NCBI RefSeq assembly: GCF_024391045.1
Contig: NZ_JANFCZ010000011.1
Location: 56,860-120,859, forward strand
From: Pseudarthrobacter sulfonivorans
Lineage (GTDB): Bacteria > Actinomycetota > Actinomycetes > Actinomycetales > Micrococcaceae
DNA length: 64,000 nucleotides
Reading direction: 5' to 3'
Shown: positions 34,442 through 44,009 of the stretch, one piece after another
Layout: each line of letters begins with the position of its first letter
How positions within the stretch are numbered: the stretch's first letter is position 1
Program-made: the position numbers and the translations under genes
Notes under the pieces: generated by a model
Databases searched by the model: none
The model's input: only the letters and a program-made list of their open reading frames with translations
What the model was told of the DNA's origin: nothing

Positions 34442-35650
34442 CTAGCCCGCTACCGCCGCACGGCTGGCGACGAAGGCACTCACGCACGTTTCGACGTCGT
34501 CCGCTGAATGCGAGGCGGAAAGCTGCACGCGGATGCGGGCGGCACCACGCGGGACCACGGGGAAGCTGAACGCAGTGACGAAAACGCCGTGCTGCAGCAT
34601 CTGGTCCGCAATCTTTGCGGCCATCACAGCATCACCGAACATCACCGGAACGATGGCATGTTCACCGTCCAGGAGTTCAAAGCCTTCCTCGGTCATCCGG
34701 CGGCGGAACAGCGCTGCGTTCTCGAAGAGTTTGCTCCGCAGCTCGCCAGAATTCTCCACGAGGTCCAGGGCTTTGATGGTCGCGGCCACAATTGCCGGGG
34801 CGAGCGAGTTGGAAAACAGGTAGGGCCTGGCCTTCTGGCGCAGCATGGCCACGACCTCGCGGCGCCCGGACACGTAGCCGCCGGACGCACCGCCGAGGGC
34901 CTTGCCGAATGTTCCGGTATAGATGTCCACCCGGTGCGACACCCCGGCGTGCTCGGGCGTACCGGCTCCGGTGGCGCCCATGAACCCGACGGCGTGGGAA
35001 TCGTCCACCATGACCAGGGCGTCGTACTTGTCGGCGAGGTCGCAGATGGCTTCGAGGGGCGCGAGGTAGCCGTCCATGGAGAACACGCCGTCGGTGACGA
35101 TGATTTTGCGCCGGGCAGGCTTCTCCTGTGTCGAGGCCGCCACGAGCTTGGCCTCGAGGTCCGCCATGTCCTGGTTGGCGTAGCGGAACCGTTGTGCCTT
35201 GCAGAGCCGGATGCCGTCGATGATGGAGGCGTGGTTCAGGGCGTCAGAGATGATGGCGTCCTCCGGCCCGAACAAGGACTCGAAGACACCCCCGTTGGCG
35301 TCGAAGCAGCTGGAGAACAGGATGGTGTCCTCGGTCCCCAGGAACCTGGAGACCCTGGCCTCCAGCTCGAGGTGGAGGTCCTGGGTGCCGCAGATGAACC
35401 GGACACTGGCCATGCCGAAGCCGCGCGTGTCCATGGCGTCCTTTGCCGCGGCGATGATGTCCGGATGGTCGGCGAGGCCCAGGTAGTTGTTGGCGCAGAA
35501 GTTCAGGACCGGGGCGCCGGGCTGGCCGATCTGGCCGGCTGTAACGTGGCTGGACTGCGGGGAGTTGATGCTGCGTTCGGTCTTGAAGAGCCCGGCGGTG
35601 CGGATCTCGTCCAGTTCGGCCTGGAGCTGGTCTTTGATGGCGGTGTACAT
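34442..35650 (-). CDS. kbl: Glycine C-acetyltransferase (2-amino-3-ketobutyrate CoA ligase)
   Basis: Kbl cleaves 2-amino-3-ketobutyrate with CoA to glycine and acetyl-CoA. This is a 402-residue alpha-oxoamine synthase family PLP enzyme with [14 protein letters not shown], the PLP-contacting [10 protein letters not shown], and the lysine K250 in [17 protein letters not shown] 35650 has AAGGAG six bases upstream. It begins 8 bases after the tdh stop, so tdh-kbl form an operon that degrades threonine. Confidence 0.95.
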   Translation of the reverse strand: MYTAIKDQLQAELDEIRTAGLFKTERSINSPQSSHVTAGQIGQPGAPVLNFCANNYLGLADHPDIIAAAKDAMDTRGFGMASVRFICGTQDLHLELEARVSRFLGTEDTILFSSCFDANGGVFESLFGPEDAIISDALNHASIIDGIRLCKAQRFRYANQDMADLEAKLVAASTQEKPARRKIIVTDGVFSMDGYLAPLEAICDLADKYDALVMVDDSHAVGFMGATGAGTPEHAGVSHRVDIYTGTFGKALGGASGGYVSGRREVVAMLRQKARPYLFSNSLAPAIVAATIKALDLVENSGELRSKLFENAALFRRRMTEEGFELLDGEHAIVPVMFGDAVMAAKIADQMLQHGVFVTAFSFPVVPRGAARIRVQLSASHSADDVETCVSAFVASRAAVAG

Positions 35651-35658
35651 GATGCTCC

Positions 35659-36705
35659 TTAGAGTTCTGTCCAGTCGAGGACAACTTTTCCGCCGACGCC
35701 GGCGCGTGCTATCTCGAAGCCTTTTTCCCACTCTGCGGCGGGGAGCTTGTCCGTGACCACCGCCGAGACACCGGCGTGCAGCACCGGGTTGGAGGACAGC
35801 ATGGCGCTCATGGCATACCAGGTCTCGTACATCTCCCGGCCGTAAATGCCTTTGAGCGTGAGCATGTGCGTGACAACCTTGCCCCAGTCGATGGTGATGT
35901 CCTGGCTGGGCAGGCCAAGCATGGCAATCCGGCCGCCGTGGTTCATGTTGTCGATCATCTCAGGCAGCGCCGTGGGGTGGCCGGACATTTCCATGCCGAT
36001 GTCGAAGCCTTCACGCATGCCCAGTTCACGCTGGGCGTCGCGGACCCGGGTCTTGGAGACGTCGATGGCCAGGTCCACACCCAGCTGGCGGGCCAGGTCC
36101 AGCCGGGGCCCTGACACATCGGTGATGGCAATCTTGCGCGCCCCGGCGTGGCGGGCCACCGCGATGGCCATGAGGCCGATCGGGCCGGCGCCGGTGATGA
36201 GCACATCCTCGCCCACCAGCGGGAAACTGAGTGCGGTGTGCACGGCGTTGCCGAACGGATCGAAGATGGCGCCCAGCTCCGGGGTGACGGAGGGATCGTG
36301 ATGGACCCACACGTTGGTCTCGGGGATGACCACGTACTCGGCGAAGGCGCCGTCGCGCTGCACGCCGACGCTGACCGTGTGGATGCACATCTGGCGGCGG
36401 CCGGCGCGGCAGTTGCGGCAGATGCCGCAGACCACGTGGCCTTCGCCGGACACCCGGTCCCCCACCTTGACATCCCGGACGTCCTCGCCCGTCTCCACCA
36501 CTTCGCCATAGAACTCATGGCCGGCGATCAGCGGCGCTTCGATCATTCCCTGCGCCCAGGCGTCCCACGATTGGATGTGCAGGTCCGTGCCGCAGATGCC
36601 GGTGGTCATGACCCGGATCTTGACGTCGTTGGGGCCTGCTTCGGGCTCCGGGCGGTCAACCAGTTCGAACCCTGGGTGGGCGCCTGACTTGTAGAGGGCC
36701 TTCAT
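35659..36705 (-). CDS. tdh: L-threonine 3-dehydrogenase
   Basis: A zinc- and NAD-dependent enzyme oxidising threonine to 2-amino-3-ketobutyrate, the substrate of Kbl. The 348-residue medium-chain dehydrogenase has catalytic zinc ligands C38 (ICGTDLHI) and H63-E64 (GHEFYGE), the structural-zinc cysteines C93, C96, C99 and C107, and the NAD loop [15 protein letters not shown] 36705 has AGGAAG upstream. A divergent LysR gene with shared CATTAG elements between the starts is the likely regulator. Confidence 0.96.
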   Translation of the reverse strand: MKALYKSGAHPGFELVDRPEPEAGPNDVKIRVMTTGICGTDLHIQSWDAWAQGMIEAPLIAGHEFYGEVVETGEDVRDVKVGDRVSGEGHVVCGICRNCRAGRRQMCIHTVSVGVQRDGAFAEYVVIPETNVWVHHDPSVTPELGAIFDPFGNAVHTALSFPLVGEDVLITGAGPIGLMAIAVARHAGARKIAITDVSGPRLDLARQLGVDLAIDVSKTRVRDAQRELGMREGFDIGMEMSGHPTALPEMIDNMNHGGRIAMLGLPSQDITIDWGKVVTHMLTLKGIYGREMYETWYAMSAMLSSNPVLHAGVSAVVTDKLPAAEWEKGFEIARAGVGGKVVLDWTEL

Positions 36706-36761
36706 TGGCTTCCTGACTCTTGGCGGCCGCCACGCTTCCTGCGCGGCGGAAAACTTATCTT

Positions 36762-36831
36762 CATTAGAGCCATTCCAAAGCATTAGCACAAGCAGTATTT
36801 TCTCAATCGACGATGAAGCTGCAGCTAATGC
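36762..36831. promoter_or_regulatory. Candidate LysR operator between tdh and the LysR gene
   Basis: CATTAG at 36762-36767, GCATTAG at 36780-36786 and the inverted CTAATGC at 36825-36831 lie in the 139-base divergent promoter region. GCATTAG and CTAATGC form a dyad with a 38-base spacer, compatible with two sites for a LysR tetramer. Confidence 0.55.
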
Positions 36832-36844
36832 ATAGACTGGACGG

Positions 36845-37756
36845 ATGGAAATTCATCAGCTGGAAATCCTCCGCGAGCTCGGTGCCCTGGGCAGCGTGAA
36901 GGCAGTCGCCGAGACCCTGATGGTGACGCCCTCTGCCGTGTCCCAGCAACTGGCCATGCTCCAGCGCGATGTGGAGGTGCCGCTGACGCAGAAAGAGGGG
37001 CGGAACCTGGTGCTCACCGAAGCCGGACAGGTGCTCGCCGACGCGGGCGCCGCCGTCGTGAGCGCCATGGCGGATGCCCGCACGGCGATCGGCGCCTACC
37101 ACGGATCCCCCGTGGCGCCGGTGACGCTCAGCGGCTTCCACAGCGCGGGGCAGGCACTGTTCGCTCCGCTTGCGCGGCTGCTCGATGCTCCGGACCAGCC
37201 GAGGATCCAGCTCTCCGACGAGGACGTGGCCCAGCAGGATTTCCCCGGACTCACCGCACGCTACGACCTGGTGCTGGCGCACCGAATGGACCACAGTCCG
37301 CGCTGGCCTGAAGAGCGTGTGGCGGTCATCCCGCTGGCGCACGAACCGCTGGATGTGGCCCTCCCCGCGGACCACCGCCTTGCAGGACAGGACACGGTCA
37401 CAGCGGCCGACGTCGTGGGCGAACCTTGGGTGACTAGCCACACCGGCTACTCCCCCGCGGATGTGCTGTCCGCCGTCGCGGCCGTCTCCAGCAAGGAACT
37501 GAACATTGTCCACCGGATCAACGATTACTCCACCGTCGCGGCGCTGGTTGCCTCAGGCGGAGTGGTGGGCCTGCTGCCGCGGCATACCGCGCGGCCGGTC
37601 CTCAACCCGGGTATTGTGCTGCGGCCGCTCGAAGGCATCAGCACGCGGCGCCGGATCGACATCCTGGCCCGTCCGGAAAACCTGAAACGCCGGTCCGTGA
37701 TGATCGTGTGCGAGGCGCTGCAGGCGATCATGACCGGACTGGTGGAGCAGGGCTGA
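36845..37756 (+). CDS. LysR-family transcriptional regulator, divergent from tdh-kbl
   Basis: 303 residues. The N-terminal [41 protein letters not shown] is a clear LysR DNA-binding domain. The effector domain from about residue 90 contains the usual DLVLAH and [16 protein letters not shown] segments. The gene is divergent from tdh-kbl with a 139-base shared promoter region, so threonine catabolism is its most probable target. This is inference from position. Confidence 0.9.
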   Translation: MEIHQLEILRELGALGSVKAVAETLMVTPSAVSQQLAMLQRDVEVPLTQKEGRNLVLTEAGQVLADAGAAVVSAMADARTAIGAYHGSPVAPVTLSGFHSAGQALFAPLARLLDAPDQPRIQLSDEDVAQQDFPGLTARYDLVLAHRMDHSPRWPEERVAVIPLAHEPLDVALPADHRLAGQDTVTAADVVGEPWVTSHTGYSPADVLSAVAAVSSKELNIVHRINDYSTVAALVASGGVVGLLPRHTARPVLNPGIVLRPLEGISTRRRIDILARPENLKRRSVMIVCEALQAIMTGLVEQG

Positions 37757-37821
37757 CGCCGCTCGGTGCTGACAAAAGCGCGCTGCTGACACTGCGCGCT
37801 GCCGACCCAAGTAGGTAGCAG

Positions 37822-38481
37822 TTAGGAGTTGGACGTGTCGTCGTTGAGCTTGCCCTGTCCCTGGCCCTGTCCGTGGCTGTGACCCTGGCTGTGGCCCTTG
37901 CTCTGTCCCTTACCCAGGCCAAGCCCTTTGCCAGGAGCGGCGGGCGTACCCTCGACGATCCGGAGTGCGGTGACGTCGCTGCCGCTTTTCACACCGGAGA
38001 TCCGGACCGACTGACCTGTGGAGATGTCCCCGATGGCGGCCTTTCCTGGCTTAAGCCGCTTGCCGTCGTCGCCCTTTGCGGTTGAACCGTCCGCGGCAGG
38101 AGAGGGGACCTTGGTGATCGCGGTGTCAGCGTTGACAGCGTAGGCCTGGGTGAAACCGTCCGCGCTCTTCACGGTGACCGAACTGGCACTGACGGATTCC
38201 ACCGTGCCCTGCTGGGTCAGGAGCGTTTCGAAAGTCCCGTCCGCCTTCTTCACCACGCTTTCGCCATGGAGATACTGCGGGCGCTGGGCTTTGTTCGTCT
38301 TCCCGGCGCCCGGATCGCCGGCTTTCCCCGACGCGGACGGGGACGGCGACGGAGCGGAAGGGGACGGGGACGGTGAGTCAGCGGCCGACCAGGCTATCGC
38401 CGTGCCCGCGCCGGTCAGTGCCAGCGCCACCATTCCGGCCAGGAGTGCCTTGCGCAGCCTCATCGGCTCCCGAACTGACAT
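37822..38481 (-). CDS. Secreted DUF5666-like protein with His/Gly/Gln tail
   Basis: 219 residues. Signal peptide KALLAGMVALALTGAGTAIAWSA, then a Pro/Ser linker (SPSPSPSAPSPSPSASG). A beta-rich core follows (GTVESVSASSVTVKSADGFTQAYAVN...GQSVRISGVKSGSDVTALRIVEG), which looks like a DUF5666 OB-like domain. The C-terminus is GKGLGLGKGQSKGHSQGHSHGQGQGQGK, a flexible His-containing tail that might bind metal. ATG 38481 has GGGAGG upstream. Function unknown. Confidence 0.78.
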   Translation of the reverse strand: MSVREPMRLRKALLAGMVALALTGAGTAIAWSAADSPSPSPSAPSPSPSASGKAGDPGAGKTNKAQRPQYLHGESVVKKADGTFETLLTQQGTVESVSASSVTVKSADGFTQAYAVNADTAITKVPSPAADGSTAKGDDGKRLKPGKAAIGDISTGQSVRISGVKSGSDVTALRIVEGTPAAPGKGLGLGKGQSKGHSQGHSHGQGQGQGKLNDDTSNS

Positions 38482-38596
38482 GGCCAGACCTCCCGCACCG
38501 TACGCAGGGCATCGTCGCCCTGGATCTTCAGTGTAGGACGGGCCCGTGCCGTTGCACACGGGTAGGTGGCGCCAGCGGCCAAGGATGTACTTAACG

Positions 38597-38662
38597 CCCA
38601 ACTGGGTCGCAGTAGATGTCGTTCTGAGCGCTCAAAACAACATCTACTGCGACCCAGTTGGG
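38597..38662. repeat. 27-bp near-perfect palindrome, intergenic repeat-family member
   Basis: Arms 38597-38623 and 38636-38662 pair with one mismatch. The 12-base centre holds a further palindrome, TGAGCGCTCA, so the whole element is almost continuous. It lies between the gatB stop and the start of the secreted DUF5666-like gene on the same strand, and probably terminates gatCAB. The centre shares TGTCGTT-TGA...TCA-AAAC with the element at 19257-19305. Confidence 0.8.
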
Positions 38663-38693
38663 TTAAAACGGGCGCTTAACCGGAGGCTTCCGC

Positions 38694-40202
38694 TTAGCCT
38701 TCCACTCCCAGCTTTTCCAGGATCAGCTCACGCACGCGGGCGGCATCTGCCTGGCCGCGGGTGGCCTTCATGACGCCGCCAACGATCGCGCCGATGGCCT
38801 GCAGCTTGCCGCCGCGGATCTTCTCCGCGACGTCGGGCTGCGCGGCGAGGGCGGCGTCGATGGCTTCGAGCAGGGGGCCGTCGTCGGAGACAACAGCCAG
38901 TCCGCGCTTTTCCACGATTTCCGCCGGGGTGCCTTCGCCGGCCAGGACGCCGTCGAGGACCTCGGTGGCCATCTTGTTGTTGATCTTGCCGTCTTCCACC
39001 ATCTTGTTCAGCTCAACGATGGTGGCCGGCTGCACGCCCAGCTGGCCTGGATCGACGTCGGCGTTTTTGGCCCGGCCAACGATCTCGCCCATCCACCACT
39101 TGCGGGCCACTGTTGCCGTGGCGCCGGCGGCGATGGTTTCCTCGATCTCATCCATGACGCCGGCGTTGACCACGTCGCGGAATTCCAGGTCCGAGTAACC
39201 CCAGTCGGCCTGGAGGCGCTTGCGGCGGGCCGCGGGGGGCTCGGGCAGGGTGGCGCGAAGCTCCTCCACCCATTCGCGGGATGCAACAATCGGAACCAGG
39301 TCCGGCTCCGGGAAGTAACGGTAATCGTCAGCGTCGGACTTCGCCCGGCCCGACGTCGTCGTGCGGGTGTCCTCGTGCCAGTGGCGCGTTTCCTGCGTGA
39401 CCGGCTCGCCGGAGTCCAGGACGGCGGCGTGCCGCTGGATCTCGTAGCGGACGGCGTGTTCGACGGCGCGCAGCGAGTTCACGTTCTTCGTCTCGGAGCG
39501 GATGCCGAAGCGTTCGCGGCCGTGCGGGCGGAGCGAAACGTTCGCGTCGCAACGGACGTTGCCGCGTTCCATCTTCGCGTCGGATACGCCAAGGTTCTTG
39601 ACGATCTCACGGACGGCCGCGACGTACGCCTTGGCCAGTTCCGGGGCCCGGCTTCCGGCGCCCTCGATCGGCTTGGTGACGATTTCCACCAGGGGCACAC
39701 CGGAGCGGTTGTAGTCCACCAGGGAGAAGTCGGCACCCTGGATGCGGCCCGCGGACCCGCCCATGTGCGTCAGCTTGCCGGCGTCCTCTTCCATGTGGGC
39801 ACGCTCAATTTCAACGCGGAAGACGGTGCCGTCGGAGAGTTCGATGTCCAGGTAGCCGTCGTACGCGATGGGATCTTCATACTGGGACGTCTGGAAGTTC
39901 TTGGGGGTGTCCGGGTAGAAGTACTGCTTCCGGGCAAACGTGCAGGACTCGGCGATCTTGCAGTTCAGGGCAAGGCCGATCTTGATGGAGGACTCGATCG
40001 CGGTCCTGTTCACCACGGGCAGTACGCCGGGCATGCCCAGGTCCACCTCGTTGACGTTGGTGTTCGGCTCGTCACCGAAGACGTTTGGCGCGGAGGAGAA
40101 CATCTTGGTCTTGGTGTTGAGTTCCACGTGGACCTCGAACCCCAGCACGGGATCGTACTTCTCCATGGCTTCTTCGAAGCTCAGGGTTGCGTCGGTGCTC
40201 AT
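38694..40202 (-). CDS. gatB: Asp-tRNA(Asn)/Glu-tRNA(Gln) amidotransferase subunit B
   Basis: GatB binds the misacylated tRNA and activates its side chain for amidation. The 502-residue chain has YDPVLGFEVHVELNTKTKMFSSAPN near the start, CTFARKQYFYPDTPKNFQTSQYE, and the C-terminal helical GatB/YqeY domain (GGVMKATRGQADAARVRELI). ATG 40202 shares one base with the gatA stop (TAATG) and has AGGAGG eight bases upstream; an in-frame earlier start is inside gatA. It is the last gene of gatC-gatA-gatB. Confidence 0.97.
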   Translation of the reverse strand: MSTDATLSFEEAMEKYDPVLGFEVHVELNTKTKMFSSAPNVFGDEPNTNVNEVDLGMPGVLPVVNRTAIESSIKIGLALNCKIAESCTFARKQYFYPDTPKNFQTSQYEDPIAYDGYLDIELSDGTVFRVEIERAHMEEDAGKLTHMGGSAGRIQGADFSLVDYNRSGVPLVEIVTKPIEGAGSRAPELAKAYVAAVREIVKNLGVSDAKMERGNVRCDANVSLRPHGRERFGIRSETKNVNSLRAVEHAVRYEIQRHAAVLDSGEPVTQETRHWHEDTRTTTSGRAKSDADDYRYFPEPDLVPIVASREWVEELRATLPEPPAARRKRLQADWGYSDLEFRDVVNAGVMDEIEETIAAGATATVARKWWMGEIVGRAKNADVDPGQLGVQPATIVELNKMVEDGKINNKMATEVLDGVLAGEGTPAEIVEKRGLAVVSDDGPLLEAIDAALAAQPDVAEKIRGGKLQAIGAIVGGVMKATRGQADAARVRELILEKLGVEG

Positions 40203-41758
40203 TATTTTGCCTCCTGGGTTTCGATCGAAGCGGCCAGTTCCGGAGCCTGGGTCAGCAGCGGGCCGCCCCACTTCGCCTCCAGCAGTGATTCAAGGACTGC
40301 ACCCACGCGGTACAGGCGGGCGTCCTGGCGGGCCGGCGCCAGGAGCTGGATGCCGACCGGGAGGTTGTCCTCGTCGGCCAGGCCGCCGGGCAGGGTCAGG
40401 CCGGGCACGCCGGCCAGGTTGGCGGGGATGGTGGCGACGTCGTTGAGGTACATCGCCAGGGGGTCGTTGAGCTTTTCGCCGAGCTTGAACGCCGTGGTGG
40501 GGGCCGTGGGCGAGATCAGCACATCGGCCTGGGCGAATGCGGCGTCGAAGTCCCGCTGAACCAGCGTGCGGACCTTCTGGGCCGAGCCGTAGTAGGCGTC
40601 GTAGTAGCCGGCGCTGAGGGCGTACGTGCCCAGGATGATGCGGCGCTTGACCTCGTCACCGAAGCCCGCGGCGCGGGTGGCTCCCATGACGCGTTCGATG
40701 GTCAGGGGTCCCTCCTCGGGGAGGACACGCAGTCCGTAGCGGACGCCGTCGAACTTGGCCAGGTTGGAGGAGGCCTCCGACGGCATGATCAGATAGTAGG
40801 CGCCCAGGGCGTACTGGAAGTTGGGGCAGGACACCTCAACAATTTCCGCGCCTGCTTCCTTGAGCAGGTCCAGGGAATCGTTGAAACGGTTCTCGACGCC
40901 GGGCTGGTAGCCCTCGCCGTGGAGTTCCTTGATGATGCCGATCCGCAGGCCCTCGACGTTGCCCGTTCGGGCGGCCGCCACGAGGTCATCCAAGGGCTCG
41001 GGCAGGGACGTGGAGTCGAACGGATCGTGGCCGCCGATGACCTGGTGCAGGAGTGCCGAGTCCAGCACGGTGCGGGAGACCGGGCCGATCTGGTCCAGCG
41101 AGGAGGCCATGGCGATGGCGCCATAGCGGGAGACGCTCCCGTACGTGGGCTTGACGCCCACGGTGCCTGTGACGGCGCCGGGCTGGCGGATGGACCCGCC
41201 GGTGTCCGTGCCGAGGGCCAGGGGTGCTTCGAAAGCTGCGACGGCGGCTGCCGACCCGCCGCCGGACCCGCCGGGGATGCGGTCCAGGTCCCAGGGGTTG
41301 CGGGTGGGGCCGTACGCGGAGTGCTCGGTAGAGGAACCCATGGCGAACTCGTCGAGGTTCGTCTTGCCGAGGATCGGCATTTTAGCGGCGCGGAGCCGCT
41401 TGACCACGGTGGCATCGTACGGGCTGTGCCAGCCCTCGAGGATCTTCGAGCCGGCCGTGGTGGGCTGGCCGATGGTGACGATGAGGTCCTTGACGGCGAT
41501 CGGCACGCCGGCAAGTTCGTGGAGTTCGTCGGCTGCTGCGCCGCCGGCGGCGCGGATGGCGTCCACCTCGGCTGCCACGGCGAGGGCCTCTTCCGCGTTG
41601 ACGTGGAGGAACGCGTTCACACCGCGGTCGCCGCCGTCGACCGCTGCGATGCGGCCCAGGAACGCCTGCGTGACCTCGACGGAGGTAATCTCACCGGCGC
41701 GAAGCTTTTCAGCCAGCTGCGCCGCGGAGAGGCGGATCAGTTCGTTTTTGTCAGTCAT
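40202..41758 (-). CDS. gatA: Asp-tRNA(Asn)/Glu-tRNA(Gln) amidotransferase subunit A
   Basis: The glutamine amidohydrolase subunit that supplies ammonia to GatB. The 518-residue amidase-signature protein has the full Ser-cisSer-Lys triad: K90 (GVPIAVKDL), S165 in [10 protein letters not shown], and S189 in [11 protein letters not shown]. It lies two bases downstream of gatC and overlaps gatB by one base. Confidence 0.97.
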   Translation of the reverse strand: MTDKNELIRLSAAQLAEKLRAGEITSVEVTQAFLGRIAAVDGGDRGVNAFLHVNAEEALAVAAEVDAIRAAGGAAADELHELAGVPIAVKDLIVTIGQPTTAGSKILEGWHSPYDATVVKRLRAAKMPILGKTNLDEFAMGSSTEHSAYGPTRNPWDLDRIPGGSGGGSAAAVAAFEAPLALGTDTGGSIRQPGAVTGTVGVKPTYGSVSRYGAIAMASSLDQIGPVSRTVLDSALLHQVIGGHDPFDSTSLPEPLDDLVAAARTGNVEGLRIGIIKELHGEGYQPGVENRFNDSLDLLKEAGAEIVEVSCPNFQYALGAYYLIMPSEASSNLAKFDGVRYGLRVLPEEGPLTIERVMGATRAAGFGDEVKRRIILGTYALSAGYYDAYYGSAQKVRTLVQRDFDAAFAQADVLISPTAPTTAFKLGEKLNDPLAMYLNDVATIPANLAGVPGLTLPGGLADEDNLPVGIQLLAPARQDARLYRVGAVLESLLEAKWGGPLLTQAPELAASIETQEAK

Positions 41759-41760
41759 GC

Positions 41761-42057
41761 CTATGCCTCATCCAGAATTGCCGGGACCTTGAAACGGTTC
41801 TCGTCGGAATCCGGAGCTCCCGAGAGTGCCTGCTCCGCGGTGAGGGTGTGGCCCACAACGTCCTCGCGGAACACGTTGGTCAGCGGAATCGGGTGGGAGG
41901 TTGCCGGGACGTCATCACCGGCGGCTTCACTCACGGATTTGACTGAATCAACGATGACGGCGAGTTCGCCGGCCATCCTGTCCAGCTCTTCAGCACTCAT
42001 CTCGATGTGAGCGAGCTGCGCGAGGTGCGCAACGTCGTCACGGTTGATCGCAGCCAT
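41761..42057 (-). CDS. gatC: Asp-tRNA(Asn)/Glu-tRNA(Gln) amidotransferase subunit C
   Basis: A 98-residue helical subunit that stabilises GatA on GatB. Family features are [25 protein letters not shown] at the start and NVFREDVVG in the middle. ATG 42057 has GGGGAG upstream. It is first in gatCAB, which suggests that glutamine and/or asparagine tRNAs are made by transamidation. Confidence 0.95.
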   Translation of the reverse strand: MAAINRDDVAHLAQLAHIEMSAEELDRMAGELAVIVDSVKSVSEAAGDDVPATSHPIPLTNVFREDVVGHTLTAEQALSGAPDSDENRFKVPAILDEA

Positions 42058-42113
42058 GGATCTCCCCTGCAAGTTCGGATTGTTTTCCGAACCAGTCTAG
42101 TGGGGAAACGTCA

Positions 42114-42153
42114 GTGCCCGTCTGACGACCCCCAGCGGGCGTCAGACGGGCAC
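42114..42153. terminator. Hairpin between the CitMHS transporter gene and gatC
   Basis: Perfect 14-base arms GTGCCCGTCTGACG (42114-42127) and CGTCAGACGGGCAC (42140-42153) with a 12-base loop. It lies 49 bases beyond the transporter stop on the minus strand and just upstream of the gatCAB promoter region, so it isolates the two units. Confidence 0.75.
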
Positions 42154-42202
42154 CTCGGTGCCGTGCTTCCGGTCACGGGGACCGGGCACAGGCAGCATAA
42201 GA

Positions 42203-43735
42203 CTAACCGATACCGATGGCTCCGGTCAGCATTCCTACACCCAACATGACGAGGCAAACCACGGCGGCGCGCCACAGGACCTTCTTGTGGTGGTCGCCCA
42301 GGTCCACCTTGGCCAGGGAAACCAGCAGCAGGATGGCCGGAACCAGCGGGCTCTGCATGTGGAACGGCTGGCCGGTGATGGAGGCGCGGGCCATCTCGGC
42401 GCCGCTGATGCCGAAGTGCGCAGCCGTCTCGCTCAGGACCGGCAGAACGCCGAAATAGAACGCGTCATTGCTCATGAAGAACGTCATGGGGATGCTGAGG
42501 AGACCGGTAATGACGGCCATGAGCGGCCCCATGCTGGACGGGATGATCTGCACCAGCCAGGCGGACATGGCCTCAACCATGCCGGTGCCCTTGAGTACGC
42601 CGGTCAGGACTGCGGCAGCCATGACCATGCTGACCACGGCAACGATGGACGGTGCGTGTGCCACGACCTGTGCAGCCTGGTCCTTGACATGCGGGAAGTT
42701 CACCAGCAGGGCGATGGCCGAGCCCACCATAAAGACGTACGGGAGGGGGATGATGTTGGCCACCAGGACCGCCATGACAGCCACGGTGAGGCCCAGGTTG
42801 AACCACTGCAGTTTGGGGCGGAGGGTCCTCCGGTTGGGGTCCAGGGCGGTGCCCGCCATGCTGGCGTCGGCTTCCTCCACGAGGACATCGGTGCGTTCCA
42901 GGACAGCCACGGAGGAACCGGACGGGAAAGGTTCGACGGCGGGGGCTGCTCCGCCGGGGTTGCCGCCCTTGCGTCCACGGCCGGTTCCGGAAGCGCCGGT
43001 TGCGGGGGCACCGGTTGCCGAAACGCCGGTTGCGGGGGCACCCGCGGGGGTGCCGCCGTCGAACGTTTCTGCACTAAAGGGTTCTGCCGAGGACGGCACG
43101 CCCCAGATTTCCGGTGCGGTGGAGCGGAGGCGGTTGCGCTCCTGCAGTCCGAGGACCCAGGCGAAGACCAGGACGACGGCGAGGCCGGCGATGAGTGACG
43201 GGATCATGGGGACGAAAACGTCGTTGACGTCGATCTTCAGGGCGCTGGCAGCGCGGGCGGTGGGGCCGCCCCACGGCACGATGTTCATGGTGCCGTTGGC
43301 CAGGCCGGCCACGACGGTGAGGACCACGGGGCTCATCTTGAGCCGGAGGTAGATCGGCAGCATGGCGGCGGTGGTGAGGATGAAGGTAGTGGAGCCGTCG
43401 CCGTCGAGGGATACTGCGGCAGCCAGGAGCGCGGTGCCCAGGACCACCTTGGCGGGGTCGTTGCCGAGCTTGCGCAGGATGAACCGGACCAACGGATCAA
43501 AGAGCCCGACATCGATCATCAGGCCGAAGTAGATGATGGCGAACATCAGCAGGGCGGCGGTGGAGGTCATGGACTTCATCGAGTCCATCACCATGTCGCC
43601 AAGGCCCAGTCCGGCACCTGCGAACAGGCCAAAAACAGTGGGGACGATGATCAGCGCCAGCACTGGCGTCAACTTCTTCGTCATGATCAGCACCATGAAT
43701 ACCGCGATCATGGCGAATCCAAGTAATACCAGCAT
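42203..43735 (-). CDS. CitMHS-family citrate-metal:H+ symporter
   Basis: 510 residues and about twelve helices, with the CitMHS N-terminus MLVLLGFAMIAVFMVLIMTKKLTPVLALI, VSLDGDGSTTFILTTAAM, and MTFFMSNDAFYFGVLPVL in the second half. Family members import citrate complexed with Mg or Ca. The central cytosolic loop (about residues 215-300) is long and carries an Ala/Thr/Gly repeat (GVSATGAPATGASGTG). ATG 43735 has AAGGAG upstream. It is divergent from a CitA/CitB-type two-component system, which presumably controls it. Confidence 0.9.
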   Translation of the reverse strand: MLVLLGFAMIAVFMVLIMTKKLTPVLALIIVPTVFGLFAGAGLGLGDMVMDSMKSMTSTAALLMFAIIYFGLMIDVGLFDPLVRFILRKLGNDPAKVVLGTALLAAAVSLDGDGSTTFILTTAAMLPIYLRLKMSPVVLTVVAGLANGTMNIVPWGGPTARAASALKIDVNDVFVPMIPSLIAGLAVVLVFAWVLGLQERNRLRSTAPEIWGVPSSAEPFSAETFDGGTPAGAPATGVSATGAPATGASGTGRGRKGGNPGGAAPAVEPFPSGSSVAVLERTDVLVEEADASMAGTALDPNRRTLRPKLQWFNLGLTVAVMAVLVANIIPLPYVFMVGSAIALLVNFPHVKDQAAQVVAHAPSIVAVVSMVMAAAVLTGVLKGTGMVEAMSAWLVQIIPSSMGPLMAVITGLLSIPMTFFMSNDAFYFGVLPVLSETAAHFGISGAEMARASITGQPFHMQSPLVPAILLLVSLAKVDLGDHHKKVLWRAAVVCLVMLGVGMLTGAIGIG

Positions 43736-43781
43736 TGCCGGCTCCTTCATTGTGAACAGCGGCACAGCGGTGTGACGCGTG

Positions 43782-43794
43782 CTACAGACTGTAG
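43782..43794. promoter_or_regulatory. Candidate operator of the transporter gene
   Basis: CTACAGACTGTAG is a perfect dyad with six-base arms around one base, 47 bases upstream of the transporter start within the 274-base divergent region. The rest of this region holds an imperfect GC-rich direct repeat (GGGCCG-CAACCCGCAG at about 43910-43965) and no gene. Confidence 0.45.
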
Positions 43795-44009
43795 GGTGGC
43801 CGCCGTCACGGCCGTGCCTTTGGCGCAATTGATTGGCATACTGCTTATTCGAAGCATTTTGCGCATTCTGCTCATGTCCGGCCGGTGAACCAGCCGGCCC
43901 CCAACCCGCCGGGCCGCAACCCGCAGTTTCAAACCCGGCGGGCCGACAACCCGCAGCCCGGAGGGTCACACGCCCTCCGGCGGACGCACCACGTTACGAG
44001 AGGAGGACC

